Notes under the pieces: model-generated
The model's input: the letters and a program-made list of their open reading frames with translations, nothing else
The model's database searches: none
What the model was told of the DNA's origin: nothing
Made by a program: the position numbers and the translations under genes
Shown: one piece after another, positions 52,846-62,067 of the stretch
How positions within the stretch are numbered: position 1 is the first letter of the stretch
Layout: each line of letters begins with the position of its first letter
NCBI RefSeq assembly: GCF_004359195.1
Contig: NZ_CP037954.1
Location: 1,612,001-1,676,000, forward strand
DNA length: 64,000 bases
Origin: Chryseobacterium salivictor
Lineage (GTDB): Bacteria; Bacteroidota; Bacteroidia; Flavobacteriales; Weeksellaceae
Direction: 5' to 3'

Positions 52846-54183
52846 TCTTGGGTTCTGTGGTATTCCGGTCATTTTAATGATATCTTCAGGTATCGCAATG
52901 GCAAACCTGAGATCATTGGGAGGTAGGGTGTAAATGATCCCATTAAGAGTTCTTGTCAGACCAATTCCGGCTCCTTTCTTATTATACCTTTTAATGTCTG
53001 CCCACCGAAGACCTCTGAATATCAGTTCTTTCCTTCTTTCACTCTGGATCTTTACGAGGGCATCCGCTGCATTATTTATAGTCAGCGGAATATAAGTTCC
53101 TGTTTTCCAGCGGGTGACAAGCAACGAGTTTAGCCATGATATTGCTTCAGATGGTTTGTTGAGGCGGGCATAGGATTCTGCCACAGTCAGATAGAGTTCG
53201 TCAATAGCAATGGGGTTTTTTCTGGTGGAACTTCCGCTGTAATTTCCTCTGAACAGAAATGTTCCATCTGTATTGATCCTGAAGAAAATACTTTTTCTTA
53301 AATCATTCGCCTCATAACTCTGGTAAATTTCCTGAGGGATTTTTGCGTTGGTAACCGTTAGAAATGGGGAGTAGGCAGTGCCTGTAGGCAACAGAACTTC
53401 AACATTCATGTTTGGAATCGGGTAGGAAGCATTTGCGTTCAGGCTATTAAAATTCATCAGCTGCTTATTGACAGCCAGTGCCTGTAATCCATATTTTAAT
53501 GCGTTTTCATAATCTCCCATAAAAAGATAAGCTCTTGCCAGATAGCCTAATGCAGTTACTTTTGAAGGTCTTGAAGAGGCAATCTGCTGCTGAGGTAAAA
53601 GGGGTGCCGCAGCATGAAGATCGGAAAGAATCTGGTTATACGTCTGTTTTAAAGTTGACCTTACCGAAGGGATATTCATGTCAGGGTCAATACGCAGCGG
53701 TAAACCTAAATCCTGATCAACGGTGGAAGGATCATAAGCAAGACACCATATCTGAGCGGCTTCCAGATAGACAGAAGCCCTAAATACTAAAGCCTGTCCT
53801 CTGACATTGTCGGCATTTGGTATTTTATAATGATCAAGATTGAAAAGCACTGTATTGAAAATGTTTATTTTGGCATAACTGTTTTCCCAGTCGTTACCAC
53901 TTGCAAGTGAGACATAATCCGGCTGCCACAGGTGTAATCTTTTTTCCGGTTCATTAGGCATTGTATTGAAGGCCGATTCGGAAATGTAGATATCATCTGC
54001 TGATATTTCATTAGAAGTGGCATTGAGCCCCAACACATAAGTACGGTCCAATATCGCCTGATTGTCTTCAAGCGTCTGTGGAATTGCGAGCAGCGAATCT
54101 GATTTTTCATTCAGGAAACGGTCACACGCACTGATAGTCAGCAAAACTGACAATGACGAAAAGAGTAGGACTATTTTTTTCAT
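52843..54183 (-). CDS. SusD/RagB-family nutrient-binding lipoprotein
   Basis: A 446-residue outer-membrane lipoprotein: signal peptide with lipobox LTISAC (Cys20) and the SusD start DRFLNEKSD. TPR-like helices (VRGQALVFRASVYLEAAQIW, ALGYLARAYLFMGDYENALKYG) and the C-terminal SusD motif IQSERRKELIFRGLRWADIKRYN follow. SusD caps the SusC transporter and binds glycans or peptides outside the cell. It follows SusC by 12 bp. No glycoside hydrolase is present, so the substrate may not be a typical polysaccharide. Confidence 0.93.
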   Translation of the reverse strand: MKKIVLLFSSLSVLLTISACDRFLNEKSDSLLAIPQTLEDNQAILDRTYVLGLNATSNEISADDIYISESAFNTMPNEPEKRLHLWQPDYVSLASGNDWENSYAKINIFNTVLFNLDHYKIPNADNVRGQALVFRASVYLEAAQIWCLAYDPSTVDQDLGLPLRIDPDMNIPSVRSTLKQTYNQILSDLHAAAPLLPQQQIASSRPSKVTALGYLARAYLFMGDYENALKYGLQALAVNKQLMNFNSLNANASYPIPNMNVEVLLPTGTAYSPFLTVTNAKIPQEIYQSYEANDLRKSIFFRINTDGTFLFRGNYSGSSTRKNPIAIDELYLTVAESYARLNKPSEAISWLNSLLVTRWKTGTYIPLTINNAADALVKIQSERRKELIFRGLRWADIKRYNKKGAGIGLTRTLNGIIYTLPPNDLRFAIAIPEDIIKMTGIPQNPR

Positions 54184-54195
54184 AACTATTGATTA

Positions 54196-57100
54196 TTAAA
54201 ATTTAACACGGAGCCCGAAACTATAGGTTACTGTGGGCTTTAAAGATTCACTTCCAAAAGCATAATCAGGATCCAGGCGCTGTTTATTTGCGCTCCAGAT
54301 GACCCCGATATTATTGACAGAACCAAAGAATACCAGACTCTTCAAAGGAATATTCATCCATGAGGCATTAGGTTCAAAATTAAGGTTGATGTACTGTAAA
54401 CGGATATGGTCTCCCTTTTCCACCAATACTTCAGAACCAAGATAGAACAGGTCCCTGGACGAATTGGCGGTGTAAAGGTTGGACGGAATATTGGTGTGCT
54501 GTTCATCACCGGGATGCTGCCAGCGCTGTGCATAATCACTGTGTCCTGAACGGCTGTTGATCAGATTGGTGTAACTGATGGAACTTCTCCTGAACCAATA
54601 TCCAAATTTGTAGGTGATGCCAACATCCATGCTTATATTTTTAAAAGATAAGGTATTGATGAAAGACCCATACGTTGTAGGCAAGGCAGAACCAAAATAC
54701 TTCAGATCTTCAATTCCTTTGTCTGATCCTGTCATTGCAGTGTAATTTTTGCTGATTTCACCATTGAGATATCCCCGTGGATCTCCTGTTGCAGGATCGA
54801 GACCTGCCCAGCGGTAGGCAAAAACAGAATATACGGGCAAGCCGGTGATGCCTGCGATAGGAACGGCCTTTCCTGATGAAGAGACGAATGCGGACGCAAA
54901 GGTGTTAGGATTATAGTATTCGGTGACTTTGTCTCTGTACCTGCTAAAGTTTAACAGGGAGTTCCATTGGAAACTTCCGCCTTTGATATTCTGGGTGTTG
55001 ATCTGAACATCCCATCCATCTCCTTTAATACCGGCAACATTCATCAGCATAGAGGTAATACCGGTGGTATAATCCAGCGGCGCATTTCCGAACAGGTTGC
55101 TGCCTTTTTTTCTGAACCATTCTGCAGATCCGGTTACCCTACCTTTCCAAAGGGTAAAGTCTACGCCAATGTTTGTGACTGCCAGTGTTTCCCAACGGAG
55201 ATCAGGATTGTAAAACTGGTCTATTCTTGCCGTGCCGGTTCCCGTATATACCGAATTAGAACTGTCGTAGATAATGGTCGTTACGGCTGCCATAGAAGGG
55301 TCAATATTACCGCTGAAACCGTAAGAACTCCTTAGTTTGAGGGTATTGATCCACCTGCTGTGAAAGAAGTTTTCATTTGTAATATTCCACGCAGCACCCA
55401 CGGACCAGAAAGGATTCCACTGGTCGTTGGTTTTCAGTCCGAAAAGATTGCTTCCGTCACGCCGGATACTTCCGGATACGGTATATCTGCTGTCATAAGT
55501 GTACGCTGCATTGGCAAAAAGAGAGGCAAATCTTATATTTTTACTGCGCATTGACTCCCCTCTGAAAATATAATCACTTCCTCCTGTCATCAAAAGAGGA
55601 TAAGTCTTCGTAAAATCCACCGCTCCGGAGGATCTGTTGAGCGGGTTATATCCGTAATATCTCTCATTCTCAATATTTGATTGGTTTTCACGCGTTTCAC
55701 TACCTGCGATGGCTGTCAGGTTATGTCTGTTCCAGATACGGTTATAATTGAGTTGGCCCCGAATATTATGGACCACAGATGTTAAATGGTAAGCATCCAG
55801 AATTCCTCCTTTGGGAACAATAAAGGTGATACTATTTCCGTTCTGCTGTGCAAAATTATTGATATAATTCCTTGCATAGTAACTCTTTTCATTATTCAGC
55901 GTTTCTGTATGATCCTGTCCGGTTTGATATTGGTATTTTACTTCTGCATCCAGACCGGTTATTATTTTATACTTTACACTTCCGTTCAGGATCAACTCGG
56001 TATTGTCGGTATCAGATTTGCTGTTCATCCAGTCGGTCAAAGGATAATAATTCCAGTCCAGAAGTCCTGTCACTCCGAGTGAGTTTTTATAATCCTGATT
56101 ATATACATAAGGCATTACTACGGGGTTTCCGATGTCATCGGCAAAACGAAGGTAAGGAACACGCCAGTTTCCATTCATGGAAATACTTCCGTAGCCATTT
56201 TTCCCGCTTTTCTGATTAATCCGGGTAAAGTAAGCACCCATTGCCATCGTGATTCTGTCAGAAACTTTCCAGTTATTGCTCAAACGGAAATTTATTCTTT
56301 TGTAAGACTGTCCCAGATTTCCGGTATTGTCATCGTAGCCGAGCGCGGATGTCCAGTTCATTATGGAACTGCCCCCCGAGAGGTTCAATGCATACTGATG
56401 ATTTTCCATTGGCTGGTACATGTATGTTCGGTATTGGTCTCTGATATCGGCAGACCGCAGGCGGTCTATCATCTCATTGGCTTGACTCGGGGTGAGGAGG
56501 CCTTTTTTTTCCTTATTAAGAAGGTCTACCACAGGGGTAAGAACCGGATGAAGCGGAGAACTGATGTCGCTGTCATAAAAACCCTTAGTGAACAGTGATT
56601 TTTCAACATCAATAAAATCAGAGCTAGACATCTGTCGGATGTAATTTAAATCGGGTTTTCCGCTTAATGTTGTAGTCATGCTGAAATCTGCCGAAAGCGG
56701 CTGGCTGAATTTCCCCTTTTTGGTGGTAATGACAATCACTCCGTTCGCAGCTCTTGCTCCCCATATACTCGCTGCGGAAGCATCTTTCAGTATGGTGATG
56801 TTTTCAACAATTTCAGGATTGATATTGCTCAGATCACCCTCATAGGGGAAATCGTCAACCACAATCAGTGGATCTTTCGGCCCTCGGATGGTGCTGAGCC
56901 CGCGAACCGAAAGTTGTGGTTCGCCGTCAATACCTCTGCTTACCAGGAGGCCGTTCCCCACCGCATCCAGCCGGTCCATTATATTGGTCGTCACTTGCTG
57001 ATTGAGCAGTTTGTTGTCTATTGTAGAGAAAGAACCTGTGGCTCTTTCTTTTGGAATTTTCTGGTAACCTGTAGTCAGCTGGATTCCTTCGATGTTTTGC

Positions 57101-57393
57101 ACCCCTGAAATCATCAATATTTTTAACGGCTCGGTCAGCGGAAGGCTTACTTCCGTTGCGGAAGCTTCATAGTTTTTCCCTGATACAGTAATCACCGTTT
57201 CGGGAGAGGAAAGAGAAAGAATGAATTTTCCATGGCTGTCGGTCACGGAAGCCGCAGCTGAATGTTTTGCAGAAACGGTTATTCCCGACAATGGTTTTAG
57301 TGTTTTGTCGTCCAATACTTCCCCTGCTACTGTATATTGTGCATATACGGAAGAGCAGGCAACCAGACCTATAAATGCAATGATTTTATTCAT
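54196..57393 (-). CDS. SusC/RagA-family TonB-dependent transporter
   Basis: A 1065-residue outer-membrane transporter. A signal peptide (1-18) is followed by a carboxypeptidase-regulatory-like domain (~20-95, YTVAGEVLDDKTLKPLSGIT). The plug domain carries the SusC signature (PLIVVDDFPYEGDLSNINPE, VENITILKDASAASIWGARA, NGVIVITTKKG; ~175-235), and a long beta-barrel ends in TYSFGLRVKF. It works with the adjacent SusD and TonB to import a ligand. The length is normal for the family. It lies 34 bp after the TlpA-like gene in the same operon. Confidence 0.95.
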   Translation of the reverse strand: MNKIIAFIGLVACSSVYAQYTVAGEVLDDKTLKPLSGITVSAKHSAAASVTDSHGKFILSLSSPETVITVSGKNYEASATEVSLPLTEPLKILMISGVQNIEGIQLTTGYQKIPKERATGSFSTIDNKLLNQQVTTNIMDRLDAVGNGLLVSRGIDGEPQLSVRGLSTIRGPKDPLIVVDDFPYEGDLSNINPEIVENITILKDASAASIWGARAANGVIVITTKKGKFSQPLSADFSMTTTLSGKPDLNYIRQMSSSDFIDVEKSLFTKGFYDSDISSPLHPVLTPVVDLLNKEKKGLLTPSQANEMIDRLRSADIRDQYRTYMYQPMENHQYALNLSGGSSIMNWTSALGYDDNTGNLGQSYKRINFRLSNNWKVSDRITMAMGAYFTRINQKSGKNGYGSISMNGNWRVPYLRFADDIGNPVVMPYVYNQDYKNSLGVTGLLDWNYYPLTDWMNSKSDTDNTELILNGSVKYKIITGLDAEVKYQYQTGQDHTETLNNEKSYYARNYINNFAQQNGNSITFIVPKGGILDAYHLTSVVHNIRGQLNYNRIWNRHNLTAIAGSETRENQSNIENERYYGYNPLNRSSGAVDFTKTYPLLMTGGSDYIFRGESMRSKNIRFASLFANAAYTYDSRYTVSGSIRRDGSNLFGLKTNDQWNPFWSVGAAWNITNENFFHSRWINTLKLRSSYGFSGNIDPSMAAVTTIIYDSSNSVYTGTGTARIDQFYNPDLRWETLAVTNIGVDFTLWKGRVTGSAEWFRKKGSNLFGNAPLDYTTGITSMLMNVAGIKGDGWDVQINTQNIKGGSFQWNSLLNFSRYRDKVTEYYNPNTFASAFVSSSGKAVPIAGITGLPVYSVFAYRWAGLDPATGDPRGYLNGEISKNYTAMTGSDKGIEDLKYFGSALPTTYGSFINTLSFKNISMDVGITYKFGYWFRRSSISYTNLINSRSGHSDYAQRWQHPGDEQHTNIPSNLYTANSSRDLFYLGSEVLVEKGDHIRLQYINLNFEPNASWMNIPLKSLVFFGSVNNIGVIWSANKQRLDPDYAFGSESLKPTVTYSFGLRVKF

Positions 57394-57427
57394 AATCTAA
57401 TATTTTGGGTTAATTTTAGTAAGCAAT

Positions 57428-58681
57428 TTATTTATCCTTAATCACAAACATCATTAGATTTCGTTCTTCTTCTGTGACTTGTAAATGGTGTTTTGCAAAA
57501 GCGCTTTTAAGTGAATTGAGATCCCGGATATCTTCCTTTTCAATACCTGTGTTTCCAACAAATTTGGATTCATCGATGATCGGTAGGGAGGTAATGTTAT
57601 TGTCTGCGTTTAATAGACTTACAAGGTTTTGCATGGACAGTCCTGTATCAGAACGCTGCTGTTTCTTCATCTTCGTGGTGTTTTGCCGGATCACCAGGCA
57701 TTTTACTTTCTGCTGTTCTGTGGACGCGGTATAATCGGTGGAACGGTTTAAAGCCGAGAGCATATTATTATAGAGACTGTCCGCATTGGCAACCGTGTCA
57801 ATATATTCAAAAGTGTAATACCTTGCATCTGGTACGGTTGTTTCTTTACTTGGATCAAAAGTAATTTCAGAAGGGAATTTTACGAAGTTGCTGATTCTTT
57901 TATCACTGAACTGCTCGCCATTCTGGGAAAAGATTTCGGCTGCAATCCCCCGATAGATAAACATCAGAACCACATTTGAAAACAGCCTGCCATAAACGAC
58001 CTGATCTTTTCTCCTGAAAACACTTCCTGCAGCCGCCGACCTGATTCTTCCTTTGGACAGGAAAGTGTAGTTCCTTAATGCGGTCTGTTTTTCCAGATCG
58101 AAGTTTTCAGAAAGCATGAAGGGCCGTGAGCGGTCTACCTGAATGACGGTTTGCAGCGATGAGTTTTTGTCATTAAGGATTTCCGCTACCGTCTGTTCCG
58201 TTACCTGTTCAGCGTCTGTGGTATTGATGAGTTTTCCGTTTTTGATCCACGCGATATAGGGTACTGCAGTATGCGGAAACAGCTGGTGAAATGTTTTGTC
58301 TTCTTTCACGGAAGCTGTTTTACTGTAGCGTTTTCCATTAGCCGTGGAAAAGAATTTATCCAGAACAGCGGAACTTTCACTGGTGACCGGAATAATTTTT
58401 ATCCTGCCGCCGAACTGTTTCTCAAGTTCTTCCATTTTCGGGAAGTTTTTCAGACAGCTGCCGCACCAGGTCGCCCAGAAGTCCAACAGAATAAGTTTCT
58501 CACGATCCTTGCTGAGCTGCAGGGTTTTCTGTGGGCTGTTGACGAGTTGTAGGGGAGTGGTCCAGACTTCTTCGGGAATAGAATCCCCAATTTTTAAGGC
58601 TTTCAGCTGTGCAGGAATCTGCACAAACAGCAAGGTCATAAATGTTAGGGAAAGGATTTCCCTGCAAAACTTATTTTTCAT
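57428..58681 (-). CDS. TlpA-like thioredoxin with C-terminal DUF3738-like domain
   Basis: A 417-residue exported protein. The signal peptide (~1-25) is followed by a TlpA/thioredoxin domain with the active site LLDFWATWCGSCLKNFP (Cys-x-x-Cys) and TAVPYIAWIKNG. A C-terminal half ends in LPIIDESKFVGNTGIEKEDI...FAKHHLQVTEEERNLMMFVI. That end matches the pattern of TIGR03435/DUF3738-type domains. It is the first gene of the SusC/SusD operon. Redox partners of this kind are common beside SusC/D pairs in Chryseobacterium-like genomes; the substrate is unknown. Confidence 0.85.
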   Translation of the reverse strand: MKNKFCREILSLTFMTLLFVQIPAQLKALKIGDSIPEEVWTTPLQLVNSPQKTLQLSKDREKLILLDFWATWCGSCLKNFPKMEELEKQFGGRIKIIPVTSESSAVLDKFFSTANGKRYSKTASVKEDKTFHQLFPHTAVPYIAWIKNGKLINTTDAEQVTEQTVAEILNDKNSSLQTVIQVDRSRPFMLSENFDLEKQTALRNYTFLSKGRIRSAAAGSVFRRKDQVVYGRLFSNVVLMFIYRGIAAEIFSQNGEQFSDKRISNFVKFPSEITFDPSKETTVPDARYYTFEYIDTVANADSLYNNMLSALNRSTDYTASTEQQKVKCLVIRQNTTKMKKQQRSDTGLSMQNLVSLLNADNNITSLPIIDESKFVGNTGIEKEDIRDLNSLKSAFAKHHLQVTEEERNLMMFVIKDK

Positions 58682-59474
58682 AGTTTTGTATTGGTTTTTA
58701 AATTAAGTTTAATTACTATCTCTGCTCTTTCCTGCGGCTGCAAACTTTAGGGAAAGGGCGTTTTTTTATTAGAGGAGAGAAAAGATGATAGATAAAAGAT
58801 GATAGACTAGGTGCTGTACCGTTTAAAAAGCGGATGGCGCATTCAAATGGTGAAGTATCTATGGAGCATCCCTGTTTTCAATCAAGAACTACTTTTCACT
58901 TGGCTCTTTTTACTTTTTACTTGGCTCTTGCCAACCTCGGATCGCCTTAGGGGAAAGCAAAACACAAATGATGAAGAAAAGAAATACTTCCCCACTAAAG
59001 ACAAATCCATTGAAGAGCATTGATATGAATGTGAGGAGCTCTTATGAGGTGTCGGTAAAATTGTTGACGAATTGATTCATGATGATAGCATGAAAATTAT
59101 TGTAGCAAGGGTTTTTCTAAACCTGATTTCCCGCGAAGCAATGAAGCCGCAATGGTTGTGCACACCATTGTAAGTGTCGTAGATACTTATTTTGAAAAGC
59201 GGGCTTAGGGAATTGAGAATACCGGATACAAAACGGCATGGGTCTCAACAAATCCGATTCGGGGTACTGGTATACCTTACATGCAGATAAGTGAGCCCAC
59301 GCCTAGGTCGTGAGCTACTTTACTTATCGTCTCGCATGTTAAAATTACCAGTTTTCGAATTCGAGATTCTAAGCAATAGCTTCTATATTTTTTTGAAGTA
59401 TCGCAAAATTACATCTTTAGACATAATCTTATGGCAAATATAATAAATATTTATTAATATGGTAATATATAACC
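58682..59474. other. 793-bp gap at the left edge of the accessory island
   Basis: It starts with the leader of the TlpA operon and GATGATAGATAAAAGATGAT repeats (58785-58810). At 59100-59207 the phrase GFSKPDFPRSNEAAMVVHTI plus VSVVDTYFEKRA can be read before a stop without a start codon, probably a decayed gene end. No intact gene or insertion sequence was recognised. Confidence 0.4.
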
Positions 59475-59783
59475 ATGAATTATTTGGTTCCTTTTACAAA
59501 ATTGCTATTTAAATACAAAATTGTGGATAGCAAAGAAGTTTTAAGGTTATATATGGAAGCATTTTCTGAAAATTTAAAAGAAATTAGAGCCATTAAATAT
59601 AAATCAATGGATGATGTTGCACAGAATTCTACCTTTGATTCTAGCAATTATAATAAATACGAAAATGGAAAGGGTAATCCTACTATAGAGACGCTACTTA
59701 AAATGGCTTCTGCGTTCGGTATTCCGCCAAAAGAGTTATTTGATTTTGACTTTGATCTAGAGAAGTATAAAATAGAGGAATGA
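59475..59783 (+). CDS. XRE-family transcriptional regulator
   Basis: A 102-residue protein with a Cro/C1-type helix-turn-helix (FSENLKEIRAIKYKSMDDVAQ, SNYNKYENGKGNPTIETLLKMASAFG). The N-terminal ~30 residues are an extra segment, and an ATG at codon 31 could be the true start of the HTH domain. It is strongly AT-rich and stands alone in an accessory region; target genes are unknown. A second, shorter frame overlaps its stop by 4 bp (59780-59943) and repeats the LFDF...KY(K/R)IEE end of this protein. Confidence 0.85.
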   Translation: MNYLVPFTKLLFKYKIVDSKEVLRLYMEAFSENLKEIRAIKYKSMDDVAQNSTFDSSNYNKYENGKGNPTIETLLKMASAFGIPPKELFDFDFDLEKYKIEE

Positions 59784-59943
59784 ATGAATTATTATCTCGA
59801 CTAAAAAATCCGAGAGCATTATTTGATTTTGGTATTACGAAATATAGAATTGAAGAAATCCTGACGAGAGTTGGGATTTCTAGTTTTTACAAAAGGGTGA
59901 AAAGACCCTTTTTTTTGGTTTTTGGGGGAGCCATCAGAGGATA
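59780..59943 (+). CDS. Doubtful 54-codon ORF echoing the XRE C-terminus
   Basis: It starts with ATGAATGAATTATTATCTCG overlapping the XRE stop and reads ALFDFGITKYRIEEILTRVG, close to the XRE end (ELFDFDFDLEKYKIEE). The last third runs through a terminator hairpin, so it may be the remnant of a partial tandem duplication (offset ~82 bp) rather than a working gene. Confidence 0.3.
59891..59916 (+). terminator. Rho-independent terminator after the XRE gene
   Basis: AAAAGGGT and ACCCTTTT form an 8-bp stem with a 6-base loop, followed by a T-run. Confidence 0.75.
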
Positions 59944-59958
59944 AGGAATGAGGTTTTG

Positions 59959-59966
59959 TATATTTG
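59959..59966 (+). promoter_or_regulatory. Putative -7 box for the DUF2971 gene
   Basis: TATATTTG fits TAnnTTTG about 55 bp before the ATG. No -33 TTG at the expected spacing. Confidence 0.35.
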
Positions 59967-60020
59967 GATATTGCGTAAAATTATCACTTCAAGGGGGAAA
60001 CATAAACTATACACAAAACG

Positions 60021-60818
60021 ATGATCGAAAAAATATACCATTATACAGATATTACAACTTTAGGTTTAATATTAATGAACAAAACCATCCGCTTCAAACG
60101 ATTTGATTTGATGGATGATAGAACAGAAACAGATGGATTACCAGAAATGTTGAAAAAGAATTATTTTTTATCATGTTGGGTTTTAGATATGAATGAAAAA
60201 ATTCCCCAGTGGGCGATGTATTCTCCGAAAGGAGTTCGCATTGAAATGCCAGTTAAATGGTATAAAAAATTTCCTATACCCATTGCGGGAACCGATCAGT
60301 ATTTGGAAAAAATGCCAGTGGAAGAAAGTCATCCAGCTAAAAATCTATTTTATCCAAGACCATTTTTCGACTGGTATCAAAATGGTCAGAAATACTACTT
60401 TGTACCTCCTATGGATGAAGAGAATGGGTTTGTTGTCCAAGTTGAATATGATGAAAACTTCGCCACGTTAAAGAAGGAACATTGGAGAGAAAACGAAGAC
60501 GGGAATGGAATAAGTTTATCACACCAAGCAGCTCCAATAAAATTTAAAGATTCGTATTGGTCATTTCAGGATGAAGTTAGATTTTATTTATATGCAGGTT
60601 GTAAGCATGAAGAAAGGCATAATCTTCCGGAGCATATAGATATTCCAATCGATGAAAATGTTTTGAAGGAGATAAAGATCAGGGTTTATCCTAATTGTTC
60701 ACAAGAGGACTTTCAGAAAGTGAAGGATATCGTAGGTGATAATTTTGCGACATTTGATGCTAACGAAATAATGGAGCGGAGTCTTTTAGATGGCAAGTAT
60801 TTCCCGAAAAACTCATAG
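60021..60818 (+). CDS. DUF2971-family protein
   Basis: A 265-residue protein with the family start IEKIYHYTDITTLGLILMNKTIRFKRFDLMDDRTE, then FLSCWVLDMNEKIPQWAMYS, GVRIEMP and KDSYWSFQDEVRFYLY. Proteins of this family are widespread, often on islands and near defence or toxin genes. No biochemical function is established that I know of. There is no signal peptide or membrane helix. It is AT-rich and isolated between palindromic sequences. Confidence 0.85.
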   Translation: MIEKIYHYTDITTLGLILMNKTIRFKRFDLMDDRTETDGLPEMLKKNYFLSCWVLDMNEKIPQWAMYSPKGVRIEMPVKWYKKFPIPIAGTDQYLEKMPVEESHPAKNLFYPRPFFDWYQNGQKYYFVPPMDEENGFVVQVEYDENFATLKKEHWRENEDGNGISLSHQAAPIKFKDSYWSFQDEVRFYLYAGCKHEERHNLPEHIDIPIDENVLKEIKIRVYPNCSQEDFQKVKDIVGDNFATFDANEIMERSLLDGKYFPKNS

Positions 60819-61060
60819 AATACAATAGATGCTGACGAGCGTTGGGATTTTGTTTTTATGGGAAGAGGTAATGGGGATTGAAAAGTTGTTTGTATTTTTA
60901 GACTCCAAGAAAATGCAAATACTTTTTATATATTTGATTTGATAATAATGTATTACTATAGTCATACAAATACACCTAGGTTTGGGTGGCTTTATATGCT
61001 TTTGTCATGCATATAAACGAGTTAGCAGAAATTATAACCACGTAAAACTCTCAATCAAAG
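60819..61060. other. Spacer with cassette-like motifs
   Basis: TGACGAGCGTTGGGATTTTG at 60830 echoes TGACGAGAGTTGGGATTTCT at 59861, after the previous gene. AACGAGTTAGCAGAAAT (61016-61032) just before the protease gene resembles AACGTTAGTCAGAAGT (62727-62742) before the LRR gene. A -7-like TATATTTG sits at 60929-60936. Confidence 0.45.
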
Positions 61061-62059
61061 ATGCCAAATCTAGCAAACGAAATTCTAGAATTCTTTTCAA
61101 TTAATACTATAAGTAATTCATTTGTAAAAAAACAAACACCAAAATCTATTGATGAATTTGTAAGTCAAGCACAACATATTGATTCGTTAGATTTACATAA
61201 ATTCGTTAAAACAATAAGTATTTTAAAAAATGAAGGTCATTTAATTTCTGCAGGACTGCTTCCAAATGGAAATATTCCTATTGCAAATGAGTTACTAATT
61301 GCTCCAAGTTATGATGAAGAATTTGCTGATTATGGTTCATATAATTTTCTTATTCATGGATTCGTATCCATAGCAGAGACATTCTCAAATTCCGTAAGAC
61401 CAATTGTCGTTCTTTCGAAGGACGGAATTCCAGACATTGGTACAGCATTTCTTTTAGGAAATATACATACTATTATAACAGCTAGGCATGTAGTTGAAAA
61501 TGCGAAATTAATTACTATAACAAATGACAAGGGGGAGTTTGCGAAAATTAAACATATAAGCTTCCCTAATGATAAAAACATCGACATTGCGTTCATTCTT
61601 ATTGAAAATTTTGTTTTTTCTCATTGCAAGCCTTTTAATGCAACAAATGCAAAAATTCTTGAAAATGTTTTAACAATTGGATACCCTCCAATTCCCGGAT
61701 TTGATGCTTTTCAACTATACGAAATATCTTCTATTAACAATAGTTACAAATTTTCAAATGGGCAGATAATAGGAAAAGAAAACTCGTATCTAGACGGAAT
61801 CGAATATTTAATTCTTAATGCTAAAGTAAAAGGAGGAAATAGTGGTAGTCCGGTCATTAACAATAAAGGGAATATTGTAGGAATGGTAATTCAAATTCCA
61901 ATGGATTCAAAAGATGCAGAAAAAATAGACAAATTGGGGTATGGAATTGTAACTCCTTTTTCTGAAATAAGAAAATATTTAAACGGTTCAGAAAAATTTG
62001 TTGAACTTACTACGTTCATTTGCGAAAATAATAAAGAAGGGGCAATTATGATAAAATAA
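61061..62059 (+). CDS. Trypsin-like serine protease (immunity-type)
   Basis: A 332-residue protein without signal peptide, so probably cytosolic. The N-terminal ~110 residues are a helical region of unknown family. A chymotrypsin-fold protease follows, with the triad H143 (IITARHVVE), D175 (NIDIAFI) and S261 (KGGNSGSPVIN). Cytosolic trypsin-like domains occur as effectors or activators in bacterial conflict systems. A TIR gene follows with only 8 bp between them and in a different frame. One added G in the GGGG run at 62039-62042 would join them into one protease-TIR protein. The substrate is unknown. Confidence 0.85.
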   Translation: MPNLANEILEFFSINTISNSFVKKQTPKSIDEFVSQAQHIDSLDLHKFVKTISILKNEGHLISAGLLPNGNIPIANELLIAPSYDEEFADYGSYNFLIHGFVSIAETFSNSVRPIVVLSKDGIPDIGTAFLLGNIHTIITARHVVENAKLITITNDKGEFAKIKHISFPNDKNIDIAFILIENFVFSHCKPFNATNAKILENVLTIGYPPIPGFDAFQLYEISSINNSYKFSNGQIIGKENSYLDGIEYLILNAKVKGGNSGSPVINNKGNIVGMVIQIPMDSKDAEKIDKLGYGIVTPFSEIRKYLNGSEKFVELTTFICENNKEGAIMIK

Positions 62060-62067
62060 CACCAGAT

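Noticed and set aside
55786..56219. Plus-strand frames opposite the SusC gene
   Set aside because: Shadows of the long SusC coding region.
58740..58750. TAAAGTTTG on the minus strand as a promoter for the TlpA-SusC-SusD operon
   Set aside because: The spacer in TAnnTTTG is three bases instead of two, and there is no -33 box, so it was not called.
58811..59023. 70-codon frame with a hydrophobic stretch (FTWLFLLFTWLLP)
   Set aside because: The hydrophobic part comes from short internal duplication (TTTTCACTTGG/TTTTTACTTGG); no family or start signal was seen.
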